Below, one piece after another: positions 27,787 to 36,961 of a DNA stretch of 64,000 bases. The stretch's first letter is position 1. Each line of letters opens with the position of its first letter. The stretch spans positions 372,001 to 436,000 of the forward strand of contig WQBJ01000001.1 of assembly GCA_013032095.1 (NCBI GenBank). Direction: 5' to 3'. The notes below the pieces were generated by a model that was given only the letters and a program-made list of their open reading frames with translations, was not told the origin of the DNA and did not search any database. The DNA comes from Ruegeria atlantica (GTDB lineage Bacteria > Pseudomonadota > Alphaproteobacteria > Rhodobacterales > Rhodobacteraceae). The translations under genes and the position numbers were made by a program.

Positions 27787-28860
27787 ATGCAAAACGATTT
27801 TCATGCCCTCATCGTGTCGGAGATACGAAAAGAGATCGGTGGCGCAGCCACCAGTGTCACATTCGCTGTCCCGACTGCCCTGACGGAACAATATCGGTGG
27901 ACGGCGGGGCAACACCTGACTGTCAGATTCATGATTGGTGGAGAGGAGTTCAGACGTAGTTATACGATTTCGAACCCTCCGGGCGCGGAGCTGCGCATCA
28001 CGGTCAAACGCGTGAAGGACGGTGTTGTTTCCAATCACATAGGTGACACCCTGAAAAAAGGCGACACCGTTGACGTGATGCCCCCCTTCGGTCAATTTTC
28101 GCTGCTGCCCGGCGCTCTGAAACGCCGCACTCATTATTTCTTTGGGGCAGGGAGCGGTATCACGCCTCTTTTTGCGATGATCAACTCCGTTTTGGAAGAC
28201 GAGCCGCACTCCACGGCGCACTTAGTCTATGCCAACACAAACGCTGACAGCATCATTTTCCGGGAGGAATTAGAACTGCTGCAAAGCCGATACCCGCAGC
28301 GTTTAACTGTTCGCCACATCCTGTCCCGACCCTCACTGCTGAGTTGGTTTACGCCTTGGCGTAGCGGGCACTTGGACGCAAACGCGATCAAAGCAGTTCT
28401 ATCCGAGGCTCCACCTGTGGCGCAGGACACCCAGTACTGGGTGTGCGGTCCCGGCAGTATGAACGCGGACGTTCGTGCAATTTTGCTCGAACTGGATGTT
28501 CCGGATGACCGCATCCACATGGAGAGCTTTGGTGGTGATGTGGAAAGCGACCTGAGCGTAGAGGGAATTGACGCGGTCGCTCAAATCTCGTTGGACGGCA
28601 CAATATCTGAGGTTCCCATAGCTGCCGGACAAACAATACTTGATGCGGCCCTATCTGCCGGATTAAACCCGCCATTTAGCTGCCAGTCCGGTGTCTGCGG
28701 CGCCTGTATGGCCCGCCTGACAGAAGGAGCCGTGCATATGAGAAAACGTATGGCGCTGGAAGATGAGGACATCTCCAAGGGCCTCATCCTGTGCTGTCAA
28801 AGTGTGGCGACGGAAAAAAGCCTGACTGTGAAGTTTGAGAACCGGTCGCAGCCAAACTAA
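27787..28860 (+). CDS. Rieske-oxygenase reductase (FAD, NAD(P)H, plant-type [2Fe-2S])
   Basis: Electron-transfer partner for the oxygenase, 357 aa in the order FAD domain, NAD(P) domain, C-terminal ferredoxin. FAD binding is marked by RRSYTISNPP (residues 57-66), nucleotide binding by FFGAGSGITPLFAM near 118-131, and the ferredoxin by CQSGVCGAC near 299-307 with a fourth cysteine in LILCCQS near 340. This layout matches PaaE/GbcB/HmpX-type reductases rather than the FNR-N class with an N-terminal ferredoxin. Operon position makes it the dedicated reductase. Confidence 0.87.
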   Translation: MQNDFHALIVSEIRKEIGGAATSVTFAVPTALTEQYRWTAGQHLTVRFMIGGEEFRRSYTISNPPGAELRITVKRVKDGVVSNHIGDTLKKGDTVDVMPPFGQFSLLPGALKRRTHYFFGAGSGITPLFAMINSVLEDEPHSTAHLVYANTNADSIIFREELELLQSRYPQRLTVRHILSRPSLLSWFTPWRSGHLDANAIKAVLSEAPPVAQDTQYWVCGPGSMNADVRAILLELDVPDDRIHMESFGGDVESDLSVEGIDAVAQISLDGTISEVPIAAGQTILDAALSAGLNPPFSCQSGVCGACMARLTEGAVHMRKRMALEDEDISKGLILCCQSVATEKSLTVKFENRSQPN

Positions 28861-28959
28861 GTCCTTCGCGCGTTGTCCGCTACGTGCCTTGAGGGCCACG
28901 AACCGACAAGGTACATAGAAGTGAAACCACGGGGTAAGTGGCGCACCTGGCTATTTCCA

Positions 28960-29173
28960 TTGATTTACCGCCGGCTAAGCTTACCAACGCTGGTTGAACA
29001 AAGTCATTGGCGAGCGTTACCAGATCCTGCACGCCAGCGCCCTCGGACTGCACAGTGTCATCGTCCGAAATATAGGTCAGTTTGCGTTCACCGGTCATGA
29101 ACTTTTCAAGATTGGCGCGCTTCAGGCTAATTGACAGGTCGGCCTTCTCGGCGACCTGATCGACGGTATAGGC
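28960..29173 (-). pseudogene. Remnant of an alkyl-sulfatase C-terminal (SCP2-like) domain
   Basis: On the minus strand the frame ending near 28960 reads YTVDQVAEKADLSISLKRAN, then LEKFMTGER, VQSEGAG and LVTLANDF. The pattern of a D-L-x-I-x-L strand, R-x-x-L, M-T-G and E-G followed by L-DF is the usual end of BDS1/SdsA-type alkyl sulfatases. An in-frame TAG lies at 29174-29176 and no catalytic metallo-beta-lactamase part is visible upstream. This looks like a decayed fragment. The similarity is judged by eye, so confidence is moderate. Confidence 0.45.
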
Positions 29174-29176
29174 CTA

Positions 29177-29716
29177 GGTGCTTTGCTCATATCGACACGA
29201 TCTCGTTTCGTTTTATTCGGACCAGGGCGTGATGATTTCATACGCCTGCCTCTTCCAAATGGTGGCGACGCACCGCGTTTCGAGCGAGTTGATCTGTTGA
29301 AGCCCAAGCGCCGAGTAACCGATAAGCGACCATCCCGACCGAAACTCGAATTTCGCGGCCGAAGCGTCATAGGTTCTTGCGATTTGGCAGTTGGGTCGGA
29401 GTTTCAGAAAAACCTGTTTCATTGCCTGCATAGGAGTGGTTCGCCGTCCACTTGATAGATGTCGAGTTGAACACGGTTCATTCGTATGTTTTGGCCAACG
29501 GTATGGCACCAATGCCAGAGTCGAGATCAGTTACGGTAGCTGAATTTTCGGTTTAGGTTCCTAGGTTTTTGCCAGTGAGGGCGATGCTTTGCTGTAGTTG
29601 GTGCATGACCTTATGGCCAATTGTAACCGTTATAAGAACCCTTTAAGAGAAGGCACAGAATTCAGCCTCCGACGTTGTTATGGATGCGGATTTTTCATGA
29701 ATTGGACCTGACAGAC
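29177..29716. other. Non-coding or degraded region
   Basis: No recognisable gene. Short minus-strand frames (for example around 29213-29512) give peptides without clear family features, and may be more debris of whatever carried the alkyl-sulfatase remnant. The last 100 bases should contain the promoter of the YrbL-like gene. Confidence 0.4.
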
Positions 29717-30310
29717 ATGATTGACCTTAGTGGCCACACTCCTCTGCGCGACAGCAACAACTATAAGATTTTTCAGCACCCTGAACTTGAGGGTGCATTG
29801 CTGAAAGTCCGGGTGGATGAACCCGCGCCAAACCATGTTTGGCTACGCTATGCAGCGCGGCGCTACGGCAACCTTCGGCAGTGGAATCGTGAGGCGAATG
29901 AATACCTTGCTGCCCTGAACCGCGGCTGCCCTGAAATCGAACGTTTAGCCCGATTCATGGGATATGCACCGACTTCTGAGGGGCCAGCTCTGGTAGTTGA
30001 AAAATTGACCGGGCCGGATGGCGATCTTGCGCCGACCCTAAAGTCCGAGAGGGATGCACTGACAAGGGGTTCCGAGGCTCGCAAAAAACTGCGTGAGGAA
30101 TTCTTGGAGTTGCTGGACGACCTTGAGCGTGGGCGGATCGTTGTAGGTGATATGGGCCTGGAAAACATCGTTCGTGCGCAGGAGCGTGGTGGTAAGTTGG
30201 TCATAATTGACGGCTTGGGTGAACGGGTTTTGCTCCCGCTGACCTTGTTCAGTGACTTGGCTTTCCGAAAGTCTATCGAACGCCGCCGGCAACGTTTGTT
30301 CAAGTCGTAA
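29717..30310 (+). CDS. YrbL-like (PhoP regulatory network) protein
   Basis: A 197-aa soluble protein with kinase-like features: an N-terminal segment LSGHTPLRDSNNYKIFQHPE, then LLKVRV, and a late GDMGLENIV block near 155-163 resembling the catalytic loop of small kinase-fold proteins. These fit the YrbL-PhoP_reg family, named from a PhoP-regulated gene of enteric bacteria; molecular function unknown. In-frame starts at 29684 (ATG) and 29675 (TTG) would add residues without family likeness. It is flanked by degraded sequence upstream and faces a LysR gene. Confidence 0.75.
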   Translation: MIDLSGHTPLRDSNNYKIFQHPELEGALLKVRVDEPAPNHVWLRYAARRYGNLRQWNREANEYLAALNRGCPEIERLARFMGYAPTSEGPALVVEKLTGPDGDLAPTLKSERDALTRGSEARKKLREEFLELLDDLERGRIVVGDMGLENIVRAQERGGKLVIIDGLGERVLLPLTLFSDLAFRKSIERRRQRLFKS

Positions 30311-30337
30311 AAGCAGGTGGAGTTCTGACGCCGTTGT

Positions 30338-31207
30338 TTAGCCCGCAACTCGCAAGGGGATGGCGGCTTCAACTTCTTTGCGTATTTCCTCAATCAATGC
30401 CATCGCTGCCGGGTTTCGACGTTTCAGAGATGTGCGTGCGACGTAGGCAATGCCGGGTGGATCTGGGAAAAGGTCGTCTACAACCTCCATATCCGGGGTG
30501 ATGTGCAAACCATTCAACAGCGCAACGCCAAGTCCAGAGCGCACGGCGGATTGGATGCCCGCGGCGCTGGGGCATTCCAATACGCTGTCGAAGCGATGCG
30601 GCCCGTTTCCGATGCCCCATTGCCTGAAAAAGCACTGACTGTCGAAAGACAGAAAAGGTACGGGGGCCGATACATCCACCCGAAACTCGGGCGACTTGAC
30701 CCAGTGCAGACTGTCCTCGAACAGGACCAGATCATCGGGCAACACGTCCCGTCGAAAGATCTGCATCACCGCCACGTCCAGTTCTCCAGCTTTTAGCCAA
30801 GCTTGTACGTTCAGACTTTGACTGGTCCGGGTGCGGACCTGAACGTCTGGGTATAAACGTGTGAAACGACCCAGTATTCTTGCAATACCGCTGGTGGTGG
30901 TGTCTTCGGTCATGCCCAATCGGATTGCACCGGTCAGAGGTTTCTTACCCAAAGAAGCCAGCGCTTCGTCATGCAGTTCCGTGATCCGGCGGGCATAATC
31001 GCATAGCCGCTGGCCGGCATCGGTAAACAACGGGCCTCCGGCGCGACGAGCCAGCAGGTCGCAATTCAACGCCTGCTCCAACCGCCGAATCTTATGGCTA
31101 ACGGCCGATTGCGACAGGGCCAGATGCTCTGCCGCACGGGTCACTCCACCATGTACGGAGATAGCCAGTAAAGCGCGCAGAGCGTCTATTTCCAACCGTT
31201 CGTTCAT
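30338..31207 (-). CDS. LysR-family transcriptional regulator
   Basis: A 289-aa regulator with the winged helix at residues 1-60 (LRALLAISVHGGVTRAAEHL and LSQSAVSHKIRRLEQ) and a periplasmic-binding-like effector domain. I chose the ATG at 31205-31207 because the protein then begins directly at the LysR N-terminal helix; earlier in-frame ATGs exist at 31216 and 31219. It is divergent from the alpha/beta hydrolase gene, 105 bases away, and probably regulates it. Confidence 0.85.
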   Translation of the reverse strand: MNERLEIDALRALLAISVHGGVTRAAEHLALSQSAVSHKIRRLEQALNCDLLARRAGGPLFTDAGQRLCDYARRITELHDEALASLGKKPLTGAIRLGMTEDTTTSGIARILGRFTRLYPDVQVRTRTSQSLNVQAWLKAGELDVAVMQIFRRDVLPDDLVLFEDSLHWVKSPEFRVDVSAPVPFLSFDSQCFFRQWGIGNGPHRFDSVLECPSAAGIQSAVRSGLGVALLNGLHITPDMEVVDDLFPDPPGIAYVARTSLKRRNPAAMALIEEIRKEVEAAIPLRVAG

Positions 31208-31312
31208 TTGCACCATCATGACAAAACAAGATTGAAGAATGACAATCATTCATTTGAGTCACATCCTAGCGTTGGTTTAGTCACAGGAAAAGACAAAACC
31301 TCGGAGACCACC

Positions 31313-32155
31313 ATGTCACACCTCGTCACCGATCACGCTCTGATCAACAACACCCGCATTGCGCACGGCACATATGGTGCCGGGGAACCTGTTGTGCTGA
31401 TCCACGGTACGCCATCCTCGTCTTACATTTGGCGCGATGTGCTGCCGGAATTGGTGAACGCGGGCTACAAGGTTCATGTGTATGACTTGTTAGGGTTTGG
31501 CTTGTCCGAACGGCCATGGGATCCGTCGGTTGATACCTCTGTCACCGGGCAGACGCCAATCCTTGAGGGTTTGCTGGACCTATGGGGACTGGATGATCTG
31601 CATGTCATTGCCCACGACATAGGTGGCGCCGTGGCCCCCCGGATTGTGGTTCAGTCGCCGGAGCGGGTCCGTTCTTTGACCCTGATCGACGTCGTCAGCT
31701 TTGATAGCTGGCCGTCCAAGCGTACCAAAGAGCAAATGCATGCGGGTTTGCAGCAGTTGGTTGATGCGCCGGACGCAGATCACAGGACGCACTTCCAGCA
31801 ATGGTTGCTTTCGGCCGTGCAAAACAAAGAGCGTTTGGCTCAGACGTCACTGGACACTTATCTCGACTTCATAAGTGGCCCCATTGGGCAAGGTAGCCTG
31901 TTCCAACATCAGGTTAGTCACTACGATCCCAAGCACACGAATACCATTGCCTATGAAAAGCTGGGCGCATTGCCGGTGCAATTGATCTGGGGCGCAGATG
32001 ATGCGTGGCAGGTTGTGGATTGGGCGCATAGGCTGCACGGTACAATTCCAGGGTCCGAGCTGCACATTTTGGACAATTGCGGTCACTTCGCGATGGAGGA
32101 TCAGCCCGAACGCATCTCAGCTCTGCTGATCGATTTTCTCAAGCGGAAGGGGTGA
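31313..32155 (+). CDS. Alpha/beta hydrolase, haloalkane-dehalogenase/epoxide-hydrolase-like
   Basis: A 280-aa alpha/beta hydrolase starting at an ATG with GGAGA upstream. The oxyanion region is LIHGTPSSSYIW (26-37). The nucleophile elbow reads VIAHDIGGAVA near residue 104, with Asp where esterases have Ser. The acid is likely in LIWGADDAW and the base is the His of NCGHFAMED near 264. An Asp nucleophile is typical of dehalogenases and epoxide hydrolases, but the tryptophan that follows it in classical haloalkane dehalogenases is Ile here, so the substrate is open. Co-directional with a small membrane protein and divergent from LysR. Confidence 0.82.
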   Translation: MSHLVTDHALINNTRIAHGTYGAGEPVVLIHGTPSSSYIWRDVLPELVNAGYKVHVYDLLGFGLSERPWDPSVDTSVTGQTPILEGLLDLWGLDDLHVIAHDIGGAVAPRIVVQSPERVRSLTLIDVVSFDSWPSKRTKEQMHAGLQQLVDAPDADHRTHFQQWLLSAVQNKERLAQTSLDTYLDFISGPIGQGSLFQHQVSHYDPKHTNTIAYEKLGALPVQLIWGADDAWQVVDWAHRLHGTIPGSELHILDNCGHFAMEDQPERISALLIDFLKRKG

Positions 32156-32158
32156 GGC

Positions 32159-32407
32159 ATGGCTATAGCTGAAAACTCGCGCCGTGGTTTGACGACGGTT
32201 TTTGAAATCACTGGGTCAGTGCTGGCGATGGCTTATGCGTTGCTGATCGCCTCGAACATCGGGGCGGAGCTACTGGGTTTTACACTCCTGCTTTTGTCGT
32301 CCGGCCTGTTTGCCGCTTGGGCTGTCATTGACCGCCGCTGGACCTTTTTGTTGCTGCAGGGGTTTTATGCAACTTCTGCCGTCATTGGGCTGATCCGTTG
32401 GGCGTAA
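32159..32407 (+). CDS. Small membrane protein of unknown function
   Basis: An 82-aa protein with three hydrophobic segments (about 16-33, 35-54 and 62-79). It starts 3 bases after the hydrolase stop, with AAGGGGTGAGG as a ribosome site, so the two are translated together. No family recognised with confidence. Confidence 0.65.
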   Translation: MAIAENSRRGLTTVFEITGSVLAMAYALLIASNIGAELLGFTLLLLSSGLFAAWAVIDRRWTFLLLQGFYATSAVIGLIRWA

Positions 32408-32450
32408 ACTTCGCATAGGGTTGATGCAGTTTTCCTGTTAGGACGGCCCC

Positions 32451-33455
32451 ATGCGCACTGAAAACAGAATCGAGATTGGCTTTCTGCTGTTTGACGGTTT
32501 TCCGATGGCTTGCCTGACTTCGGTGATCGAGCCGTTACGGGCGGCCAACGAAATCGCCGGGCAAGAGGCGTTCTGCTGGAGCTTGGTCTCAGAGAATGGG
32601 CAAAAAGTTCAATCCAGCGCGGGTGTTGGGTTCGAGGCCGAGCGGCCGCTGGCCGAGTGCAAGGACATCGGCATATTGTTTTTGCTCAGCAGCCCAACCT
32701 CGGTCTTTGATGACCCAAGTTTCGGAAACGGTGTGTTGCGGAGCATGGGTCGACACGGCGCGGTTTTGGGCGGGATCAGCGCGGGTGTGTTCCCCTTGGT
32801 TCGGTCGGGCGTCATGCAAGGTCATCCGGTCTCGGTTCACTGGTGCTATGAGGCCGCGTTCAAAGCTGAATTTCCCGATATGGATGCGCGCAGCGAAGTG
32901 ATCGTCAGAACAGCCAGCCGAACAACGGTTTCCGGCGCGGCGGCGGGGTTCGATTTGGCTTTGCACTTGATTCAGGACCGGTTGGGGGGTGATGTCGCGC
33001 ACGAGGTCGCCTGTTGGTTCCAACATCCGATGATGCGCGGGGCAGGGGTGCGTCAGCAGGTGCCCAGTTCCAACGCGCCGGGTACGGGCGACAGTCTGCC
33101 ACCGCTGGTGTCGCGATGCGTGGAGTTGTTTGCAGGGCGTCTAAGTCAGCCGATTTCGATTGCAGAGGTGGCGCAGAACATGAAGGTAACACCTCGCCAG
33201 ATCGAGCGTGCGTTCAAGCAGGCCACGGGCCAGAGCCCCAGTCACTATTACCGTTCAATGCGCATGAAGGCGGCGCGGCAGATGGTGGTCTATACCAAGG
33301 ATCCGATACCCGAGATCGCTCTGGCCGTAGGCTATGGTTCAGTTGCGCCTCTGGTCACGCATTACCGCGCCGCTTTTGGTCTGAGCCCCAGCGAAGATCG
33401 GCGCAGAATCAACCGATTCCGCGTCGAAGATAACGCGCCGTTGCCATCGGTCTGA
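32451..33455 (+). CDS. GlxA-family (DJ-1/PfpI-like plus AraC) transcriptional regulator
   Basis: A 334-aa regulator with an N-terminal class I glutamine-amidotransferase-like domain (about 8-190) and a C-terminal AraC helix-turn-helix pair: ISIAEVAQNMKVTPRQIERAFKQ near 245 and IPEIALAVGYGSVAPLVTHYRAAFG near 290. This is the group that includes GbdR, CdhR and SouR, which respond to glycine betaine, carnitine and sarcosine in Pseudomonas. It is convergent with the sox operon (7 bases between stops), so control of that operon or of the wider methylated-amine block is a reasonable inference. Confidence 0.88.
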   Translation: MRTENRIEIGFLLFDGFPMACLTSVIEPLRAANEIAGQEAFCWSLVSENGQKVQSSAGVGFEAERPLAECKDIGILFLLSSPTSVFDDPSFGNGVLRSMGRHGAVLGGISAGVFPLVRSGVMQGHPVSVHWCYEAAFKAEFPDMDARSEVIVRTASRTTVSGAAAGFDLALHLIQDRLGGDVAHEVACWFQHPMMRGAGVRQQVPSSNAPGTGDSLPPLVSRCVELFAGRLSQPISIAEVAQNMKVTPRQIERAFKQATGQSPSHYYRSMRMKAARQMVVYTKDPIPEIALAVGYGSVAPLVTHYRAAFGLSPSEDRRRINRFRVEDNAPLPSV

Positions 33456-33462
33456 CCGGGTT

Positions 33463-34023
33463 CTACAGAGCTGAACGCATTGCAGTAACAATGGCATGAT
33501 GCAGCGACCCGGCTGAGGATCGTGGGCCATATATACTGTAATTCTCGGCCGTCCGGCACAGTACAAAACAGCCAATGTGATGGATCGAGCAGCGCGCGGC
33601 GCTGCCCTCACTCACCTTGCGCAGATCGAGTTGACACAACAGTTCCAGAACAGCCGGAATATTGTCTCCGTTCAGATCGAACCGAACCCAGCCGTCGGTC
33701 TGTTCCGTGACCGAGGCAGCGTCACCCATCGCGGCCTCGACCTGGGCAGCGAGGTCTTCGTGGGTGTCAAATGGTGCCTCAACCATCCACTGATCTGACC
33801 CAGCCCAGAACGCGCTGACCGTAGCGCCAGTCCAGCGGCCAATTTCGGGTGTGGGCGCATCAATCAACTTCGCCAGAGTTTTGGTGGATTTGCTTTCTTT
33901 CCCCATCCGCGCAGCGACTGAGGCCAGAGCAATGTGCGGTACTTCGGTGCAAGTGACGCCGCCGATTGTATCCACGCGCGGTTCAGGTCCGCCCAGGGCG
34001 GTTATTGCAACAAGATCATGCAC
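33463..34023 (-). CDS. soxG: Sarcosine oxidase gamma subunit
   Basis: Last gene of the soxBDAG operon; in the heterotetramer the gamma subunit packs against alpha near the folate site. I chose the GTG at 34021-34023, which gives HDLVAITALGG close to the start, follows GGAG, and overlaps soxA by 8 bases. An ATG at 34074 would add 17 residues inside soxA. The body is about 186 aa, with segments WTGATVSAFWAG and DQSDGWVRFDLNG-like (here EQTDGWVRFDLNGDN) and a C-terminal CSIHHIGCFVLCRTAENYSI block typical of the family. Confidence 0.85.
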   Translation of the reverse strand: MHDLVAITALGGPEPRVDTIGGVTCTEVPHIALASVAARMGKESKSTKTLAKLIDAPTPEIGRWTGATVSAFWAGSDQWMVEAPFDTHEDLAAQVEAAMGDAASVTEQTDGWVRFDLNGDNIPAVLELLCQLDLRKVSEGSAARCSIHHIGCFVLCRTAENYSIYGPRSSAGSLHHAIVTAMRSAL

Positions 34024-36961
34024 GCAGACGTTCTCCTTCAGGGTCGACGAAATGGGCCGAAACAAGTTCGACATCGACGGTCAGGTCGGTGAGTGGCGAG
34101 ACCAGGCGCATCTTCTCGCCCAACCTTTCGGCACCGTTTTTCACGAGGCCCAGACCGATATTGCTGTTGAGGATTGGCGAATAGACGGCCGAAGTGACGT
34201 AGCCCTGATCGTGCGCGGCATCCACAGGACCGTCAGTATTCATCAGATGACCGCCCGCGGTAATCTTTTCCTCGGGCTGTAGCGGTTTGATACCTACCAA
34301 CCGCAGAACATCCGGTTCGACCAGCGCCTCGCGTTCGGACAGAACCGAGCCGATGCTGTCCTTCTTCTTAGACACCATCTTGCCCAATCCAAGGTTCAGC
34401 GCCGTAGTGGTACCGTTCAGCTCGTTGCCTGCCGCATGACCCTTTTCGACCCGCATCACGCCCAGTGCTTCGGTGCCGTATGGGATAACGTCAAATTCTT
34501 CGCCTTCGGTCATCAGACGTCGCATCAGCGCGTCACCATAGCGGGACGGAACAGCGATTTCATAGGCCAGTTCGCCGGAGAACGAGATCCGGAACAGTCG
34601 CGCGCGCAGACCACCGCAAACGGTGACGTTGCCGCAGGCCATGAAAGGAAACGCCTCGTTCGACAGGTCGAATTCCGGGTCTACGATCTTTTGCAGCAGT
34701 TTGCGCGAGTTCGGTCCTGCTACCGCATATTGGGCCCAAGCCTCAGTGGTTGAGATCAGCTGAACGTCCATGTCCGGGAAAAGGCACTGACGCACGAATT
34801 CCATGTGGCGATAGACACTTACCGCGTTTGCGGTGGTTGTGGTGACGACGAAGTGATCCTCGGCCATCCGTGCGGCTGTACCGTCATCCATAACCATGCC
34901 GTCTTCGCGCAGCATCAAGCCATAGCGGGTTTTGCCCACTGCCAGCTTGGCAAATGCGTTGGCGTAGACGCGGTTCAGAAACTCAGCCGCATCGGTACCT
35001 TGCACGTCGATCTTGCCCAGAGTGGTGCAGTCACAGACCCCGACCGAGGCGCGGGTCTGGCGCACCTCGCGGTCCACCGATTGCCGCCAGTGCGTCTCAC
35101 CGGGCAGGGGGAACCACTGAGCACGCAGCCAGTTGCCGACTTCGACAAACACCGCGCCGCGTTCCTTGGCCCAGTAGTGTGAGGGCGTCAGGCGGGTAGG
35201 GTGGAATTCCTGCCCTTTCATTCGACCCGCGAAGGTGGCGATCGGAACCGGCGTGTAAGGCGGGCGGAAAATCGTGGTGCCGACCTCGGGGATCGATTTG
35301 CCTGCCACCTCGGCCATAATCGCCAGCCCGGTGATGTTCGAGGTTTTGCCCTGATCAGTCGCCATGCCCAGCGTGGTATAGCGTTTCAGGTGCTCGACCG
35401 AGCGGAAACCCTCCTGATAGCTGAGCTTCACATCCTTTACGGTCACGTCGTTCTGCTGGTCCACCCAGGCGCGTTTGCAGCCTTGAACGTACCAGAACGG
35501 TTTCTGCGTGACCGGTGCATCTTCGGCCTCGGGCAGGTCAGGCGGAGTACTGGTCAGGTCCAGCGCCTTGACCGCTCCTTCGGCGCCAGAGTGCAGCGCA
35601 CCATGTGTCGACATCACACCGTTGGCCGCACCCGCAACTGACAAGCCCACCGGCAGATCAGCGCCGGGTACAAACGCCGCCAGAGCCTCATCCCAAACGG
35701 GGCGTCCGCGTTGATGGCAGGTCAGGTGTACGTTCGGGTTCCAACCGCCGGACACGCCCAGCGCTCCGCAGTCCAGCGTGCGGGTTGAGCCGTCAGGCAT
35801 GGCAACCTCGACAAAGGACAGCCCATGACGGCCTTTGGTATTAACAACTTGCGCGCCCTGCAGGACTTCGTAGTCATAGTTGGTAGGGGCGTCCTCGCGC
35901 ACATCCACCACGGCGGCGATCTTGACGCCCTTTGCGTGCAGATCGGCGGCGGTGCGGTGGCCGTCATCGTTGTTGGTGAAGATCGCCACGCGTTGAGACG
36001 CCGTGACCGCGAACCGGTTGGCATAGGTCCGAAGGGCGCTGGCCATCATGATGCCGGGGCGGTCGTTGTTTTCGAATGCAATCGGGCGTTCCGTGGCCCC
36101 GGCGCAAAGCAGCGCCTTTTGCGTATATATACGCCACAGGATCTGACGCGGTTTACCCTCGGGCAGGGTGGCCAGGTGGTCTCCTGTCCGCTCCACTGCG
36201 CCATAGATGCCGTGATCAAACGCACCGATCACAGTGGTGCGCGGCATAAGCCGGACATTGGGCAGAGACGATAGTTCTGCTACGGCTTGTGCTGCCCAGT
36301 CGGAGGCATTCTGGTCGTCCAGCGCCATAGTCTCGCTGTTCAGGCGACCGCCGAGGGTGAAATCCTCATCGGCCAGAATGACGTCGGCACCGGCGCGCCC
36401 TGCGGTAAGGGCCGCCATCAGACCAGCAGGCCCGGCACCGATGATCAGAAGATCGCAATGACGGAAACCCTTGTCGTATTCGTCGGGGTCAGCCTCCATC
36501 GACAGGGACCCCAGTCCGGCGGCGCGGCGGATCATCGGCTCGTAGAGCTTTTCCCAGAACGCAGCGGGCCACATGAAGGTCTTGTAGTAGAACCCCGCCG
36601 ACAGGAAGTTCGAGAACAGGTCGTTCACTGCCAAGGCATCGAATTTCAGGCTGGGCCAGCGGTTCTGAGAATGCGCTTCTAGCCCATCAAACATCTCGAT
36701 TGTCGTGGCGCGGGTGTTGGGCTCTTTCCGCGCGCCGGTGCGCAATTCGACTATGCCATTGGGCTCTTCAGATCCGACGGTCAGCAACCCGCGCGGTCGG
36801 TGGTATTTGAACGACCGCCCGATCAGCCGCACGTCATTGGCCAGCAGGGCCGAGGCCAAAGTATCGCCGGGATGCGCGGTATAGCTGCGCCCGTCAAATC
36901 TGAAGGACAAAGAGGTGTTGCGGTCGATCTGGCCGCCATCAAGCCTGTTGCTCTGCGTCAT
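34016..36961 (-). CDS. soxA: Sarcosine oxidase alpha subunit
   Basis: Large subunit (981 aa) of the heterotetrameric sarcosine oxidase. An N-terminal [2Fe-2S]-like fold region (about 15-95, GRSYTAHPGDTLASALLAND) is followed by an FAD/NAD Rossmann domain (GAGPAGLMAA near 176). The C-terminal third (about 610-980) is a GcvT-like aminomethyltransferase/folate domain with VGVCDCTTLGKIDV. The enzyme oxidises the N-methyl group of sarcosine to a folate-bound one-carbon unit, giving glycine. It overlaps soxD by 4 bases (ATGA) and soxG by 8, so subunit synthesis is coupled. Confidence 0.95.
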   Translation of the reverse strand: MTQSNRLDGGQIDRNTSLSFRFDGRSYTAHPGDTLASALLANDVRLIGRSFKYHRPRGLLTVGSEEPNGIVELRTGARKEPNTRATTIEMFDGLEAHSQNRWPSLKFDALAVNDLFSNFLSAGFYYKTFMWPAAFWEKLYEPMIRRAAGLGSLSMEADPDEYDKGFRHCDLLIIGAGPAGLMAALTAGRAGADVILADEDFTLGGRLNSETMALDDQNASDWAAQAVAELSSLPNVRLMPRTTVIGAFDHGIYGAVERTGDHLATLPEGKPRQILWRIYTQKALLCAGATERPIAFENNDRPGIMMASALRTYANRFAVTASQRVAIFTNNDDGHRTAADLHAKGVKIAAVVDVREDAPTNYDYEVLQGAQVVNTKGRHGLSFVEVAMPDGSTRTLDCGALGVSGGWNPNVHLTCHQRGRPVWDEALAAFVPGADLPVGLSVAGAANGVMSTHGALHSGAEGAVKALDLTSTPPDLPEAEDAPVTQKPFWYVQGCKRAWVDQQNDVTVKDVKLSYQEGFRSVEHLKRYTTLGMATDQGKTSNITGLAIMAEVAGKSIPEVGTTIFRPPYTPVPIATFAGRMKGQEFHPTRLTPSHYWAKERGAVFVEVGNWLRAQWFPLPGETHWRQSVDREVRQTRASVGVCDCTTLGKIDVQGTDAAEFLNRVYANAFAKLAVGKTRYGLMLREDGMVMDDGTAARMAEDHFVVTTTTANAVSVYRHMEFVRQCLFPDMDVQLISTTEAWAQYAVAGPNSRKLLQKIVDPEFDLSNEAFPFMACGNVTVCGGLRARLFRISFSGELAYEIAVPSRYGDALMRRLMTEGEEFDVIPYGTEALGVMRVEKGHAAGNELNGTTTALNLGLGKMVSKKKDSIGSVLSEREALVEPDVLRLVGIKPLQPEEKITAGGHLMNTDGPVDAAHDQGYVTSAVYSPILNSNIGLGLVKNGAERLGEKMRLVSPLTDLTVDVELVSAHFVDPEGERLRA

